A stretch of 64,000 nucleotides of DNA, from positions 43,846,841 to 43,910,840 of the forward strand of contig CM071568.1 of assembly GCA_036426205.1 (NCBI GenBank), given 5' to 3'. The DNA is from Ascaphus truei (Eukaryota; Chordata; Amphibia; Anura; Ascaphidae). The number at the start of each line of letters is the position of its first letter. The first letter of the stretch is position 1. A model generated the notes under the pieces. That model was given only the letters and a program-made list of their open reading frames with translations. It was not told where the DNA came from and searched no databases. Both the position numbers and the translations under genes were made by a program. Positions 43,290-54,849 of the stretch are shown here, in pieces.

Positions 43290-45633
43290 TACAACAGTTA
43301 TATAATAAAAAATGCAGTGTCATATGTACAACTTAACACATTGAATCGAATTACATCACGTTATACATCTGAGTAAAAATGACAATTACAGAGCGTATTT
43401 TACTCCGAGACCAATGCTGAGCCTCATAGTGGGGTGCCCCAAATGAATCGTAGACTATCCGGTTGGGAGGGTACCTCATTCATTGGCTTCTACGAAGCTC
43501 TTCTTCTGCAACTCCCTCGGGGGAGTAATAATTGTACGCTTGAAGCTCAGTCTCAGAAATGTCTCTGGAAATTGCAAAGCAAGGACTCCTAGGGTCCAGA
43601 GGAGGGCTCATTGGAGCCGCCAGAGTATGTGTATGCAGCCTGGGCCCATTACCTGCAGCTCATTTGGGAGGTATGCCTTGATTTCTGGGTGCCCTTTGAG
43701 AGGGTCCTTCAATACGATCCTCGGTGGTTTCTATTACTGATTCTTCTAGCTCAGTGGCCAATAGTGTAGCTTCAATTTCAGGGTCATCATCCCCTACTTG
43801 CGGGATAGGCAGGAGATGATTGCGGTTCCAGACCTTACTCCCATCATCCCTGTCTCTTATGCCGTAGACCGGGAGGCCCGGCATCTAAGATTCCACATCG
43901 TAGATTCCATCACGCCAACAGTCGGCCAGTTTGTGTTTGCCCGGAACTCCTAAGTTGTGAAGGAGGACGGCGTCTCCAGGATGTATTTTCCGATGACGGA
44001 CCTTATAGCCATAGCGCTGTTTGTTGCCAGCATTCAGATGAGCCAATGCCTTCTCTGCTAATTGATACACTACCGACACACTTTATTAAAGTGTGGCCGG
44101 TACCGCAAGCCGGGAGATTTCCCGGCTTGCTAGTGGCTGCCCCTCGGCGTGCCGCGCGTCATAGACGCGCGGTCACGCGTCTTCGGGAGCGTGTGCCCCC
44201 TGCACGCGCGTCCAGGGGCTCCCCGAGGGAGCCCTGGTGTCCCGCGATCGCGGGACAGCGGCAGGGGGTTCCGGGGGACCCGGAGGACCCGGCAGCGGTA
44301 GGGAGAGCGCCCCGATCGGAGGGCGCTCTTCCGCTGCTTCGGCGCGCGCCCGTCACTCTCGGGCGCGCGCCAGGCTACTGCTGCGGCCAAGAACGGGCAA
44401 ATGCTCGAATAAACTTGGCCGCAGCAGTAGGCTCTTTGCAGGCTTTCTTGGAGCTGCTGGACGTACTTGAAATGCAGCCTGTTGGGTACCCCGTCGGTCG
44501 ATACCCTCAGAAGTATGTCTTCCGGAAGCCGTGATTCTCGCCCGAACATTAGAAAGTAAGGAGTGAATCCTGTGAACTCGTGGTGGGTGCAGTTGTAGGC
44601 GTGCACCAGGGACTCCACATGCTTACTCCACTCACTCTTCTGAGACTCTTTCAGGGTGCTCAGAATGTCGAGCAGGGTCCTGTTGAACCTCTCCGGCAAG
44701 GCGTCTCCCTCTGAATGGTAAGGGGTCGTTTGGAACTTGGTGATGTTGAGCAATTTCAACAACTCCCTGATGAGTTTGCTTTCGAAGTCCCGCTCTTGAT
44801 CTGAATGTAGGCGATTGGGTATTCCATAGTGTATGAAGTACCGCACCCACAGATTCTTCACAACCGTTATGGCCTTCTGGTCTTTGGTGGGGAAGGCTTG
44901 AGCATAGCGGGTTTAATGGTCGGTGATAACTAGCATGTTGCCGATGCCTCCGGCTTCTGGTTTGATACACAGAAAGTCCATGCATACAAGGTCCAGGGGA
45001 CCCGAGCTCTTCAGGTGGGCTATTGGGGTGGCTCTGGTTGGGAGTGTCTTGCTTTGGATGCACCGAGAGCAGCGGCAGCAGTGGTGCTCTACCGACTCTT
45101 GCATGCGTGGCCAGAAGAACCAGCCCTGTATTAACCTGTAGGTCTTGTCCACGCAGAGATGGCCAGGTTCATTGTGTAGTGATCTCAGGACCGTGTGCTG
45201 CAGGTTTCTAGGTAGAACCAGTTGTCTTCTATACTGGTGGTTATGGTATTCACCCTCCCGATAGAGTAGACCCTTGTCCATTTCAAATTTCTCCACTTCT
45301 CGCATTAGTATTGCGACCATGTCGCTGGGAGCACATTTCAGTAATGAGGGTTTATTGTGCTGAACGGCAGGCGGATAGCTTCAGCCACCGGATCCTGTAT
45401 CTGGTACTGCACTAGATCTTTCCAGGCGATGATCTTGTCTACAGTGACATTCATTTCATCTGGATAGCAATAGGTGGCAGGGATAGCCATGGATTGGCAA
45501 CCCAGGAAGTCTGCAACCCTTAGTTCTGAGAAGGCTATTTTGTCTTCCATTATGACTGCGATTGAGCACATAGCCCACATCCCTGGTCCAGGGATTTCCT
45601 CCCAGAAGTCATCATCCATAGTGGTACTCAGTC
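43290..45633 (-). pseudogene. Gypsy integrase region
   Basis: Reading from 45633 downward, the linker after RNase H (DDDFWEEIPGPGMWAM) is followed by the HHCC zinc-binding domain (LHNEPGHLCVDKTYRL and HHCCRCSRCIQSKT). The integrase core has its first Asp in LVCMDFL, its second in RLHSDQERDF and its Glu in TPYHSEGDALPERFNRTL, a D-D-E arrangement. AYNCTHHEFTGFTPYFLMFG follows. The C-terminal domain reads IHPGDAVLLHNLGVPGKHKL and WNRNHLLPI down to about 43800. Stops near 44914 and 43888 and several shifts kill it. The MITE at 44068-44427 sits between QRAY and QLAEKA. Below 43660 a frame continues but is not recognised. Confidence 0.92.
44068..44427. mobile_element. 360-bp MITE with hairpin ends inside the integrase
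   Basis: The element is flanked by TA (44066-44067 and 44428-44429). Excision with one TA restores the integrase codons R-A-Y-Q-L-A. The right end is a hairpin with 17-base arms, CTACTGCTGCGGCCAAG and its exact complement. The left end has CACACTTTATTAAAGTGTG as a stem. The interior is a chain of GC-rich palindromes such as CCCGCGATCGCGGG. The 162- and 243-codon frames reading through it are artefacts. Confidence 0.88.
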
Positions 45634-45636
45634 CTA

Positions 45637-45945
45637 GGGCCTCATGCAGTAAGCGCCGATAAGGCTTTTATCAGCATTTTCCCGCCAAAATTGGATTTGA
45701 GATTCAGTAAGCGCCGATAAGTGCTCAAAATCGGCAGTTTTTGTTGCCGAAAAAAAATTATCGGCATGCGGCTGCCGATAACCCACTTATCGGCACTTTT
45801 TGGCACTTTTTGAAATCGGCTGTATTCAAGTAGCCCCGATCAGTTTATCGGTGCTGATCGGCACTCAGAAATGGAGATTTCATCGGCAATTGGTCACGCC
45901 AACTAAAGTTGGTAGGTTGGAGGGGAGAACGATCGGCAAGGTTGC
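45637..45945 (+). promoter_or_regulatory. Left terminal and subterminal repeat array of the Harbinger element
   Basis: After the terminus, about a dozen variants of GCCGATAA/TTATCGGC occur in both orientations, e.g. at 45654, 45713, 45758, 45774 and 45787. Subterminal arrays of this kind are typical binding sites for transposase accessory proteins. Confidence 0.7.
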
Positions 45946-46970
45946 CGGGACGGCACTTAGAAAAAAAACCTTATCTCTACATCAGTGGAGTCAATGGAGC
46001 GGGGACTTATAATATTATTGTAGTGTTTACGTTCTATTGCTCATAATACAAATGTGCTTGGCATTATAGTGTCGAGGTCATTCACTTCATCGTGTCACCC
46101 CTTACGTTTATTATGTGCATAACATTGTACTTTTCAATGTTATGATGATTTGCGTGTCACATTAGTCTTAATGTTATGATGTGTCAAGGGAAAATCCTAT
46201 ACTCAACTCTTAAAGGAACAGGTCACATCATATCGAACATGTTATTTAAGTGTGCTTCAATTTATTATATGATGTAACACATTTCACACATCTAACAGAT
46301 CCAGCGTATAGTAATGTTGGTATACATTATACAATGCTTTTAATGTGTAACGCATGATCAAACGTAAATGTAGCTGTTTGTTTTCATGTTTACATGTACT
46401 TTTTGACCTCCCCCTTTTGATGACATCCGCAATTGGACACTCAATAACATTGCATGTTTACATTGTACACGATGCATTACAATCACTTCATGCTAACTTA
46501 TACACACATCTATAATAGTTACTCATTTTTACACGATTTAAACTGAATCAATTGCAACTATCCTGATGGCATTAAATTATGCATTTGCACATTACAATAA
46601 CTTCATGTGAACAGGTGACAATAACATGCCAAATTACACATGTTGCAACGTAGTTTCTCAACGTCAATGTCATGGTTGTATCCTAATTAGATGACTGAGT
46701 GTTGCGTTCAGAAGTGGTACATGCATTACACATTCCAGAAATACTTGACAATAAATGCTTGGACAAAGCTTAATGTTACATCATTCTCAAATATCATGAT
46801 TGCCTGGTGAACAAACATAAACAATTATTTTAATTGCTAATGGATACACGTTGGGAGTGAACTACTTGGATATGTTAATGTAACACCTTTCACTTCAGCA
46901 AGTCACCTGACATCATCACATCACATTTAAAGGAGGGCAATTACCTGCGCATTCACAGCTACGGACCTGA
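45946..46970. other. Noncoding 5' region of the Harbinger transposase
   Basis: AT-rich with no long frame. The promoter of the transposase gene is expected here, but I cannot place it. Confidence 0.45.
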
Positions 46971-46975
46971 AAATT

Positions 46976-48292
46976 ATGCAAATGTTTATGAGATGGAGGA
47001 ACATTCTATTGGACGAGAGGCTTGCTGATGGAGAGGATGTCACAGGCCAAGGAAGGGACAGGGACAGAGGCAAGGACAGTGGCAGGGACAGTGACAGGGA
47101 CAGGCACGTGGACAGGAGAGAGAGAAGGAGAGGGAGAGGGCAAGGAGATGAGAGGAGAAGAGGAGAGAAGTTGTGCCTCGTCCTCATTTGTACAGGGAGA
47201 GAACCCGGTTAGATGGGATGAGTGAGGAGGAGATTGTAAGTCGCTATCGTTGGAGTTCAGCAGCAATCTTAGCTCTTTATGAAGAGATACGGGGAGATTT
47301 AGATTTTGTGACAGCCAGAAGTCGTTCAGTCCCTGGGTTTGTTAAAATGCTGTGCTCATTACATTACCTTGCTTCCGCGTCATTCCAGACAACTGTGGGC
47401 ATAGTGGGCGGGGTCTCGCAATCTACATTTACCCAGTTTCTATGTGCACTCAATAGATGCGCTAGGAATTATATTCATTTTCCTACAGAGCACACAGAGT
47501 GGCTGGAAGTCAGGAGTGGCTTTTATACCATAGCCGGGATACCATGTGTGATGGGTGCAATCGATTGCACCCATGTTGCTTTGATCCCGCCTAGTCAGAG
47601 TGAGCATGCTTACCGCAACCGTAAGCACTACCATTCCCTGAATGTACAGGTGGTATGCGATGCCACGATGAAGATTATGCATGTGGTAGCCAAATTCCCT
47701 GGTTCCAGTCACGATTCCTCTATCCTGAGAAACTCATCAGTCTTCCATGCTTTCGAAGAAGGCTATTTTGGACCTGGTTGGCTGGTGGGTGAGTACATAT
47801 TATGATGTGTTAACAAACAACTCTTGGTTTTCTAGGAAATGTTATATGTAATAATGTTAACACTAATTGTTTCATATTTGTGCACGATGGATTATAGGTG
47901 ACTCAGGATATGGAATTAGGCCGTGGCTGTTGACCCCTGTGGCAAACCCTCAAAGTGAAGCAGAGGAGAGGTACAATGTTGCCCACATATCTACGCGATC
48001 CGTCATAGAGAGGACATTTGGGCTTCTCAAGACAAGATTTAGGTGTCTCGATAGAACTGGTGGGGCACTTCAATATAAGCCTGCTAAAGTGTCTGATATT
48101 ATAATTGCATGTTGCATTTTGCACAATGTGGCACTCCGCAATAATGTACAAACAGACATACGTCAGGGTTTGGAGGAGGAGCATCCCGTCAATTTAGCAG
48201 CTGACAATGACCAAACAGCCAGTGGTGTTGAGACACGTCTGAATGTCATAAACACATTTTTTTCATGTAAGCAAATACATATATGTTCATAG
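46976..48292 (+). CDS. PIF/Harbinger transposase, HARBI1-like, two exons
   Basis: This DDE nuclease excises and inserts the element. The coding part from about 47152 reads PHLYRERTRLDGMSEEEIVS, then the helical N-terminal region RYRWSSAAILALYEEI and GFVKMLCSLHYLASASFQ. Catalytic motifs are GAIDCTHVAL (first Asp, about 47550), FPGSSHDSSILRNS (second Asp, about 47697-47740) and STRSVIERTFGLLKTRF (Glu, about 48000). A 109-bp intron at 47789-47897, GTGAGTAC to TTATAG, splits the Gly codon of LVG-DSGYGIRPW. The end is DIIIACCILHNVALRNN and a stop at 48292. The start is unclear. An upstream frame from 46976 is in another phase across an AG-rich tract (47050-47165), so there is either a one-base shift or a start at ATG 47218. 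Otherwise the gene looks intact. Confidence 0.92.
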
Positions 48293-48299
48293 TACTACA

Positions 48300-49501
48300 T
48301 AGATGTATTCATTCTTTGTTATGATAAATACATTTGTCCAAATACCATACACTTAGGAAACAGATGAATATGGTTCACACACCTTTCTCTTCTCTGCTGT
48401 GTGGACAATTGCATGTGGCACCGGTATGTCATTCATCAACAGGTTGTATTATACTTCTTACCAATAAAAGGTGTTGTGTGTACGTGAAGAAATAATGTGT
48501 ACTAAATCTATATTTTATGTACATGCTCTTTTTGGTTATGCATACACAATAAACCTTCTATATCCATAGTCAATAGCTAGTGCAGTATGGTTACATACAA
48601 TGTTTCTTTTGCAGTGTGACATGTGAGTTACAATGATGTGTACACTATTGTGTATTTCTGATTATATTTGACGTATTCTAGATGTTGTTTCATATCACAC
48701 ACAAAATGGTCAATTTTGTGTGTTGCTTACCTTAATGAACATGTCATGACAATGATTTATATTCATTCATGTTTTCTTTTACAAGGTATATCACTTCAAT
48801 GACTGCTCATGGTATGTATTTCAATTCACATCTGTCATAAGATGTGCAAACCTCGATACAGGTATAGTTACAGGATGTATAAACATAACGTAATGAAAAA
48901 GATGTTACAATTGAAACATGTCGTTTCTGTATTGTGTACGTGCGTTTAGCTACACTTGGTGGTTATTGTGCAGTGTCTTTTAAAATCATCAGGGACATTA
49001 CATTACATGTAATTTAGCAAACGTAGCAACATCCATTCATGGAATATAGGGGTGGGGGGAGAGAAGGGGATAAACCCTGCTCAGCTATTGATTATGGGAG
49101 GAGAACATCCATTGATGCACATGAGCGATGTTAACACTCAATGCATGTTTGTATGAAAAGACCCCAATGTTTAAACATCATTAACATTGCAATGTATGTG
49201 ATTAGTTGTTATATCACTTCATCTTCATGTTGATTACTACATTGTCACATGTGTATGTATAAGTCAAAGATGTGTGTTGATTTGACGTACATGTAACATG
49301 TGTCAAAATGTTAACACCATTCCAAAGTATAGTTCTTTGGATTCTCAACTTTTCCTAATGCATTCAACACAATGACAATGTTTTAATATAATTTTTATTT
49401 TATTCACGTTAGTTATTCATAATGATCATGATCCTTTATAACTAATGTCAACATATGAACATAAATGAAGTGGACATTTGCATACGCACACATTTCAGCA
49501 A

Positions 49502-49543
<42 letters not shown>

Positions 49544-51220
49544 TGTAGTTTTTGTGTGATGCATGTATTTCTATGTGAAATAATATAAACAAACATAATA
49601 ATGTTGCTTTTATCATCGGCCTCACTTAGCTATGTATGTGTTGATCGTTTACTAATAGCACTAAACTATAGTTACTCGTGTGAATAAAATTTACACACAA
49701 ATGTTCATGGTTTCATGATCTTTAACTAACATTCATTAGCTCATGCATGTTAGGTTAGCACTACAACTTAGGTGAAAATATAAAATGCACACGACTAAAC
49801 AGTTTCTATCACCTCCCTATTGTTATTGTCTACGTTCAGATACAATGTCTACGAGTTGTTATGTAGTATTTACATTCTTTGACAAGTCACACGTGGGATT
49901 ATAATATATAGTAGATTCATGTGTTTGCTGAGTGATAATGTTGGTTGCATATATCACATGGCAATACATATAATGTTAGTAGAAAAGAACCAAAAAACAA
50001 TATAAGTTCTAACTTCAGTGCTTAGCAACATCATTATGTTAATTAAGTGCATAGTAAATATTAGCATAATAGGATAACATTATGTAGTGATTGTTAATCT
50101 GCGCACCAATCATTGAAAGCATTGTTACATATTTATTATAATAGTTGTTCGCTCGTCGTCACAATCATCTAATATAACGATTGGCTCATCTGAAATCATA
50201 CATTGGCCCCATGTATTCATCCGCGACATCTGTGAAATACAGCAAACACATGATGTTCAAAGATGGCACATTTATATATGTCTCAGCATGACAACGCTTA
50301 ACACATCTCTATATGATTGTGGATATTGACGCATAAGTAACGTATATGTTTAAACTGCAAGGATAAAACTACAGATACAGTACTGTGTCATTTTTCAAAT
50401 GGCGTTGCTGGCATTATTACTGATATGATTTTTCCGGTGCCTGTATACATAATAATGTGCACGCACAACGTCTGTTGCGCACGCACGTCACGAATGTGTG
50501 GACTAAGTCTTAGCGCATGCGCAAAACGATGTGTACGCTGTGCGTTCAATACATGTCCATCCATGGTGCTGCTAGCAGTATGCATATCATGGCTGGAAGT
50601 TATGATATGGAAGCGAAACAAATTCACTTCTACACACGTACACATCTAAACTTTGTAAACGGACGTGGGCCCACGGAAAAAACGGACGATCAGCCAATGA
50701 GCGAACAAAAGACATGTGCCTCCAGCGCTGTGCACGCACCGCCCCACCGACGCTCGCGCATGACACACTGCACTGACCGTAACAATAAGCTACGGGCACA
50801 GCCAATACGGTTTCACACGCGCATGTCAGTTGGGGTGGGGCTTGCATCGGTAAACCTTTTTAAGGACGCCTTGGGACATGACCACGGTCCCACGTCATAT
50901 GTGGGCGACACTTTGTTTTTATATGTTGAATGCTAAACAATGACATGTGTGTGTGTGTTACAGTTAGTGTAACATGTTGAAATGATACTTTAAAAGCGAT
51001 AATAATCTAGGATTTAGGACTCCGTCACCAATGTGTACTAATGGTTCGTCATGTAGTATATTGTTATAGGAAATAATGTCTTTGTGCACGCTACATGTAA
51101 GCCTGTCTGCAATGTTAAGCTGTATCCACTCATTTGGCTAACAAATGGTGTATATTATTAATGTAGACATATATAATTTGAGTAAAGGCATAACGAAATT
51201 TGTATTTACCATTCTTGTAG
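48300..51220. other. Noncoding region between transposase and forkhead gene
   Basis: About 2.9 kb of AT-rich sequence with a (TG)n run at 49504-49542 and no domain-bearing frame. The GC-richer part 50440-50900 contains the CpG words GCGCATGCGCA and CACGCACGTC and could be promoter-like, but no element is proven. Confidence 0.45.
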
Positions 51221-51223
51221 AAG

Positions 51224-51904
51224 TCAAAACTGATTTGGCTGCAACTGCTCACTGCAGTAAGGCACAACAGTATCATCTATGGTTGTGGCAACAGTTGAAT
51301 CCTGAATCACACACATCTCCATGAGGGCGTCATATGGATCTGCAGTGGCTTCTTCAAACAAGACGTCCGGAGGTACATACAGTTGTTGGTTGTTTTCCCA
51401 TCCACATTGGTATTGCCCATATAAGTTTGGATACATATCATAGTAGTTATGTCCATCTTGCATCTGGTCTGGCTGAATGTAGGGTGCAGGTATATCAGCA
51501 GACGCGACAGTCGGTGTGGCTTCAGTGTCACTGGTATTAGGCAAAAATATGCTATTTAACAGAATATATGTTCCATGTTCCATGGTAAGTTTAAATGATG
51601 GCGCAACATGCCAGCATCCATATCGTTGATCTAGCCGATCATGGACACGCTCAAAACATTCATTCGCGCATAAAGTGAATTGTACAGAAGTTTTAAAATT
51701 TCGTTGTATGTCAGGTTGTTGGTAGTATGGATATTTCTTTTCAATCAAGTCATAGATTTTGGCCACGTTTGCACTTTTCTCTGGCGTTGATTCGATTGCT
51801 TCATAAATCATACATTTGTATGATTTACGTGGATGGCTGCGCAATGTGGAAGCTTCTGCCATTTCTTCTCTCTTCAAGTGTACGTTGTGTGAAGTTGAAC
51901 GCAT
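51224..51904 (-). CDS. Forkhead-domain protein of the Harbinger element (226 aa)
   Basis: This is an uninterrupted frame of 226 codons. Residues about 27-110 form a forkhead (winged-helix) domain. Helix 1 is KSYKCMIYEAIESTPEK, helix 2 is NVAKIYDLIEKKYPYY, helix 3 is RNFKTSVQFTLCANECFERV and the wing is RYGCWHVAPSFKLTMEHGTY. These align in order with the canonical pattern: PYSYIALI, SPEK, LSEIY-FI--RFPYY, SIRHNLSLN-CF, YW, MFE-G. The recognition helix lacks the usual Asn and His of NSIRHNL, so DNA specificity may have changed. The C-terminal half is rich in Tyr, Gln, Asp and Glu, with no zinc finger or transposase motif. It could bind transposon ends, regulate transcription or be neutral cargo. 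The start could also be Met 15. The call rests on pattern matching by eye. Confidence 0.85.
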   Translation of the reverse strand: MRSTSHNVHLKREEMAEASTLRSHPRKSYKCMIYEAIESTPEKSANVAKIYDLIEKKYPYYQQPDIQRNFKTSVQFTLCANECFERVHDRLDQRYGCWHVAPSFKLTMEHGTYILLNSIFLPNTSDTEATPTVASADIPAPYIQPDQMQDGHNYYDMYPNLYGQYQCGWENNQQLYVPPDVLFEEATADPYDALMEMCVIQDSTVATTIDDTVVPYCSEQLQPNQF

Positions 51905-52485
51905 ACGGATGTCTGCTGAATGTGTGAATAGTTACATGTTATCTTCGTGGTTTCTTCCAAGGTTATAATACAACGTAGCAGTTATACGCCTAGGTTTTCT
52001 CCCACAAGAAATTTGTTACAATAATTGGCTGAAATTCTTTGGGTAAGAAACTCTTTTCACAGGAATCGAAACTTTACTTTCGGCTTAGGCAATCAACATG
52101 TGCAAAACAAGTAGACTCTTTGAATTACACTAACAATGTGTGTGAAATCATCTACAGTGCTATGCTGAACAGATTTCTGGTTACTGTACACTGAGCTAGA
52201 TGTAACCATACACACACATCTCTTTGTTTGTCTCTTTTTCTGTTTTTCTCTCTGTCTGTTTATCTCTCTTTCTCTCTCTGTTTCTCTCTCTCTTTGACTC
52301 TCTCTGTTAGTCTCTCTTGATATATACATAGATATAGATATATATATAAATAAATATATATATAATTAGATATATATATATTTATCTATATATAATTAAC
52401 TATATATTGTGTGTAGATATATATATGTATATAGATATGTAGATATATATATTGAGATAGAGATAGATATATATATATATATATA
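51905..52485. repeat. Forkhead upstream region, then TC and TA microsatellites
   Basis: A TCTCTTTCTCTC-type tract lies at 52215-52320 and a long TATATA/TAGATA tract at 52320-52485. The first 300 bases contain no recognised promoter motif. Confidence 0.6.
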
Positions 52486-52640
52486 CAGTGGTTGACAAAT
52501 CACCAAAAAATCTACTCGCCACACAAAAAAATCTACTCGCCACCTAGTACCAAACGTGTGCTGCTTGGGCCAATATTTAGTCGCCCCGGGGGTTAAATCC
52601 ACTCGCCCGGGGCGAGACAAAGTATAGGTTGTGAACACTG
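52486..52640. mobile_element. 155-bp hAT-like MITE inside the Harbinger element
   Basis: It starts CAGTGGTTGACAAATC and ends GGTTGTGAACACTG, short inverted ends. The interior ATCTACTCGCCAC and ATCCACTCGCCC words link it to the hAT MITE at 8215-8721, whose left end reads CAACAAATCCACTCGCCC. Confidence 0.65.
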
Positions 52641-52649
52641 TAAAAAAAA

Positions 52650-52712
52650 AATAAATATATATATATATGTATGATCTAAGATATAATATACATATATATA
52701 TATATATATATA

Positions 52713-52759
<47 letters not shown>

Positions 52760-52765
52760 TTCTAT
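52650..52765. repeat. (TA)n microsatellite
   Basis: Nearly pure TA repeats run across this stretch. The Ile/Tyr reading frames in it are artefacts. Confidence 0.95.
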
Positions 52766-53154
52766 CTGTACATTTAAGGGCTTGTGTGCTAACAGGCCTT
52801 GTTGGAATTCTATTAACACCATTACAGTTTATAACATTAATGGTGAGTATGTTTGAGGGCCTATTTGAGTACGGTGTATAAGTAGTAGTAAAAGCAAACA
52901 AGGCCTCTTTTGAGCCATGAAGGCCTGTACTGTTAATTCTGATTATTATATATATATATATAGAGTGCTAAACTAAAGCCATTCATGGTGTAGTAGGCCT
53001 TGTTGTAATCTATATTCAAAGTTAAATACAGGTGAGTGAATTATGGGCTCAATCATACTGATCCATAATTGTAGCAAGTGTCCTAACATTATATCTCATA
53101 AACACAAGGCTGTTTGCTGACAACAGTGGCATATATATATATCAGTAATAATAT

Positions 53155-53239
53155 ATATACACACACACACTCACACTGGTGGGTGTGGTGTGTTTGTGTG
53201 TGTGTGTGTGGTGTGTGGTGGTTGTGTGTTGTCTTTTGT

Positions 53240-53288
<49 letters not shown>

Positions 53289-53292
53289 ATAT
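53155..53292. repeat. (TG)n microsatellite
   Basis: TGTGTG tracts, interrupted near 53230, follow a short ACACAC run. The His/Thr and Cys/Val frames are artefacts. Confidence 0.95.
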
Positions 53293-53964
53293 ATCCATGT
53301 ACATATATCCATAGAGATACAGAGAGACTACATATATATTCATACACACTAACAGATCTGTTATTGTAACCAAAAATCATACATGATCACATGCCAACAT
53401 TATGAACTATGAAAGAAGATTAAAGTAAGTAATGTGTTACAGAGTTAAGACACCAGAAAACACAACATCAAAATGTATTCTGTTATATGGATAGTTACTT
53501 AAAGTTGTATGTCAATAATATTAGCATGCAATGACTATCTATATTACCAAACAAACCCACATACATCTAATCTTGAACAAGAGCTAAGTGAATGTCAGCT
53601 TCTATAAACATGGCAAGTGTTTAATGTTGTACCATTAATCAACTGATGATTAATACATATTCATATGTTATTAAATATGCCTTAATTCAGTCAGTGAACA
53701 TTTCTAAACATTCATGTGTACAAGGACATACTTGAATGTTATCAAGCATCTGTACATGATCATACATACACTATGCATGAAATAGTCTGCAGTAAACACC
53801 ACCAGGACACCAACACATTTAGTGAATGTGATTATTTATTTTTGTTTATCCTTTTGAGAGCGAGTCACAGGCCTGCTTGTTGGCTGTTGTGTTTGCCTTT
53901 TCCCTTTGCCAAGTACTTTGGCCTTAACTGTACGACTTGTACTGGCCTGTGGCAGTTCTGTGGC

Positions 53965-54195
53965 ACTGGGTGTGGGCTGCTGCACTTCATGGGCACTGGG
54001 TGTGGGCTGTGGCACTTCAGGGGCACTGGGTGTGGACTGTGGCACTTCAGGGGCACTGGGTGTGGGCTGTGGCACTTCAGGGGCACTGGGTGTGGGCTGT
54101 GGCACTTCAGGGGCACTGGGTGTGGGCTGTGGCACTTCAGGGGCACTGGGTGTGGGCTGTGGCACTTCAGGGGCACTGGGTGTGGCCTGTGGCAG
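53965..54195 (-). repeat. 30-bp coding minisatellite in the Myb-like gene
   Basis: Seven to eight tandem copies of a 30-base unit encode PQPTPSAPEV. Copies differ by few bases, which suggests recent expansion or homogenisation. Confidence 0.95.
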
Positions 54196-54849
54196 TTGTG
54201 AACCAGTTGCTAAACATTGCACGACTGAGGTTTGAGCAGTTTCTTGTTTTGGTGTTTTAGTCTTTTTCCAAATGCTGGTTAGTAGTAATTGTTGCCCTAA
54301 CTTTCTTTTTCGTGTCTCATTTGTAGGTGTCCGTTCTTGATTTTGAACAGATGTAAGCGGTTGTATGTTGACAGGGACCAGCACAGAACTTGCACCTAAT
54401 GTACCGGTGTCATCCACAACTGGGGAATGAAGAACTGATGACTCTGGAGAAAAAGTAGCAGCATGTAAAAATCCACCCTCAGATGGGGTAAAGTGGAATT
54501 GTTCTCTTGCAGTAATTCGCAACTGATTTGCTTGGCTTAGATTCACAACTATTGCTTGTAATGCCCTGTTTAAATTTTGTATTTCTTTAGGAACTTGGAT
54601 TATGACTCTTTCAATTTGTGACATTTGTGATATTGTCCTTTCCTGCAGTGATATCATCCTTTCAAGCACTGACATCATTTCTGAATGGCGACGATTTTCT
54701 TCACAAAAGATTCTTTCTTCAGAAGCTGCAATAGCTGAGTAGGTGTCACGAGCAGGGGGACTTGAATGCTGGGTTAATCCACGAGTGGGAACATCTTCAT
54801 GGTCACTTGAGTGAATTTGTCCTTGAGTGGCAACATCTGCTTCTACAAA

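Noticed and set aside
44046..44534. 162-codon plus-strand frame rich in Arg, Ala and Gly
   Set aside because: It runs through the GC-rich MITE and antisense to Gypsy integrase.
47022..47225. Separate Gly/Glu/Thr-rich small protein before the transposase
   Set aside because: It is a phase variant of an AG-rich tract at the start of the Harbinger transposase gene.
53114..53380. Cys/Val and His/Thr frames near 53.2 kb
   Set aside because: They are translations of a (TG)n microsatellite.
53865..54260. Plus-strand and alternate-frame repetitive peptides (GTGCGLWHF, GHWVWAVALQ, PLKCHSPHPV types)
   Set aside because: Shadows of the PQPTPSAPEV coding repeat of the Myb-like gene on the minus strand.
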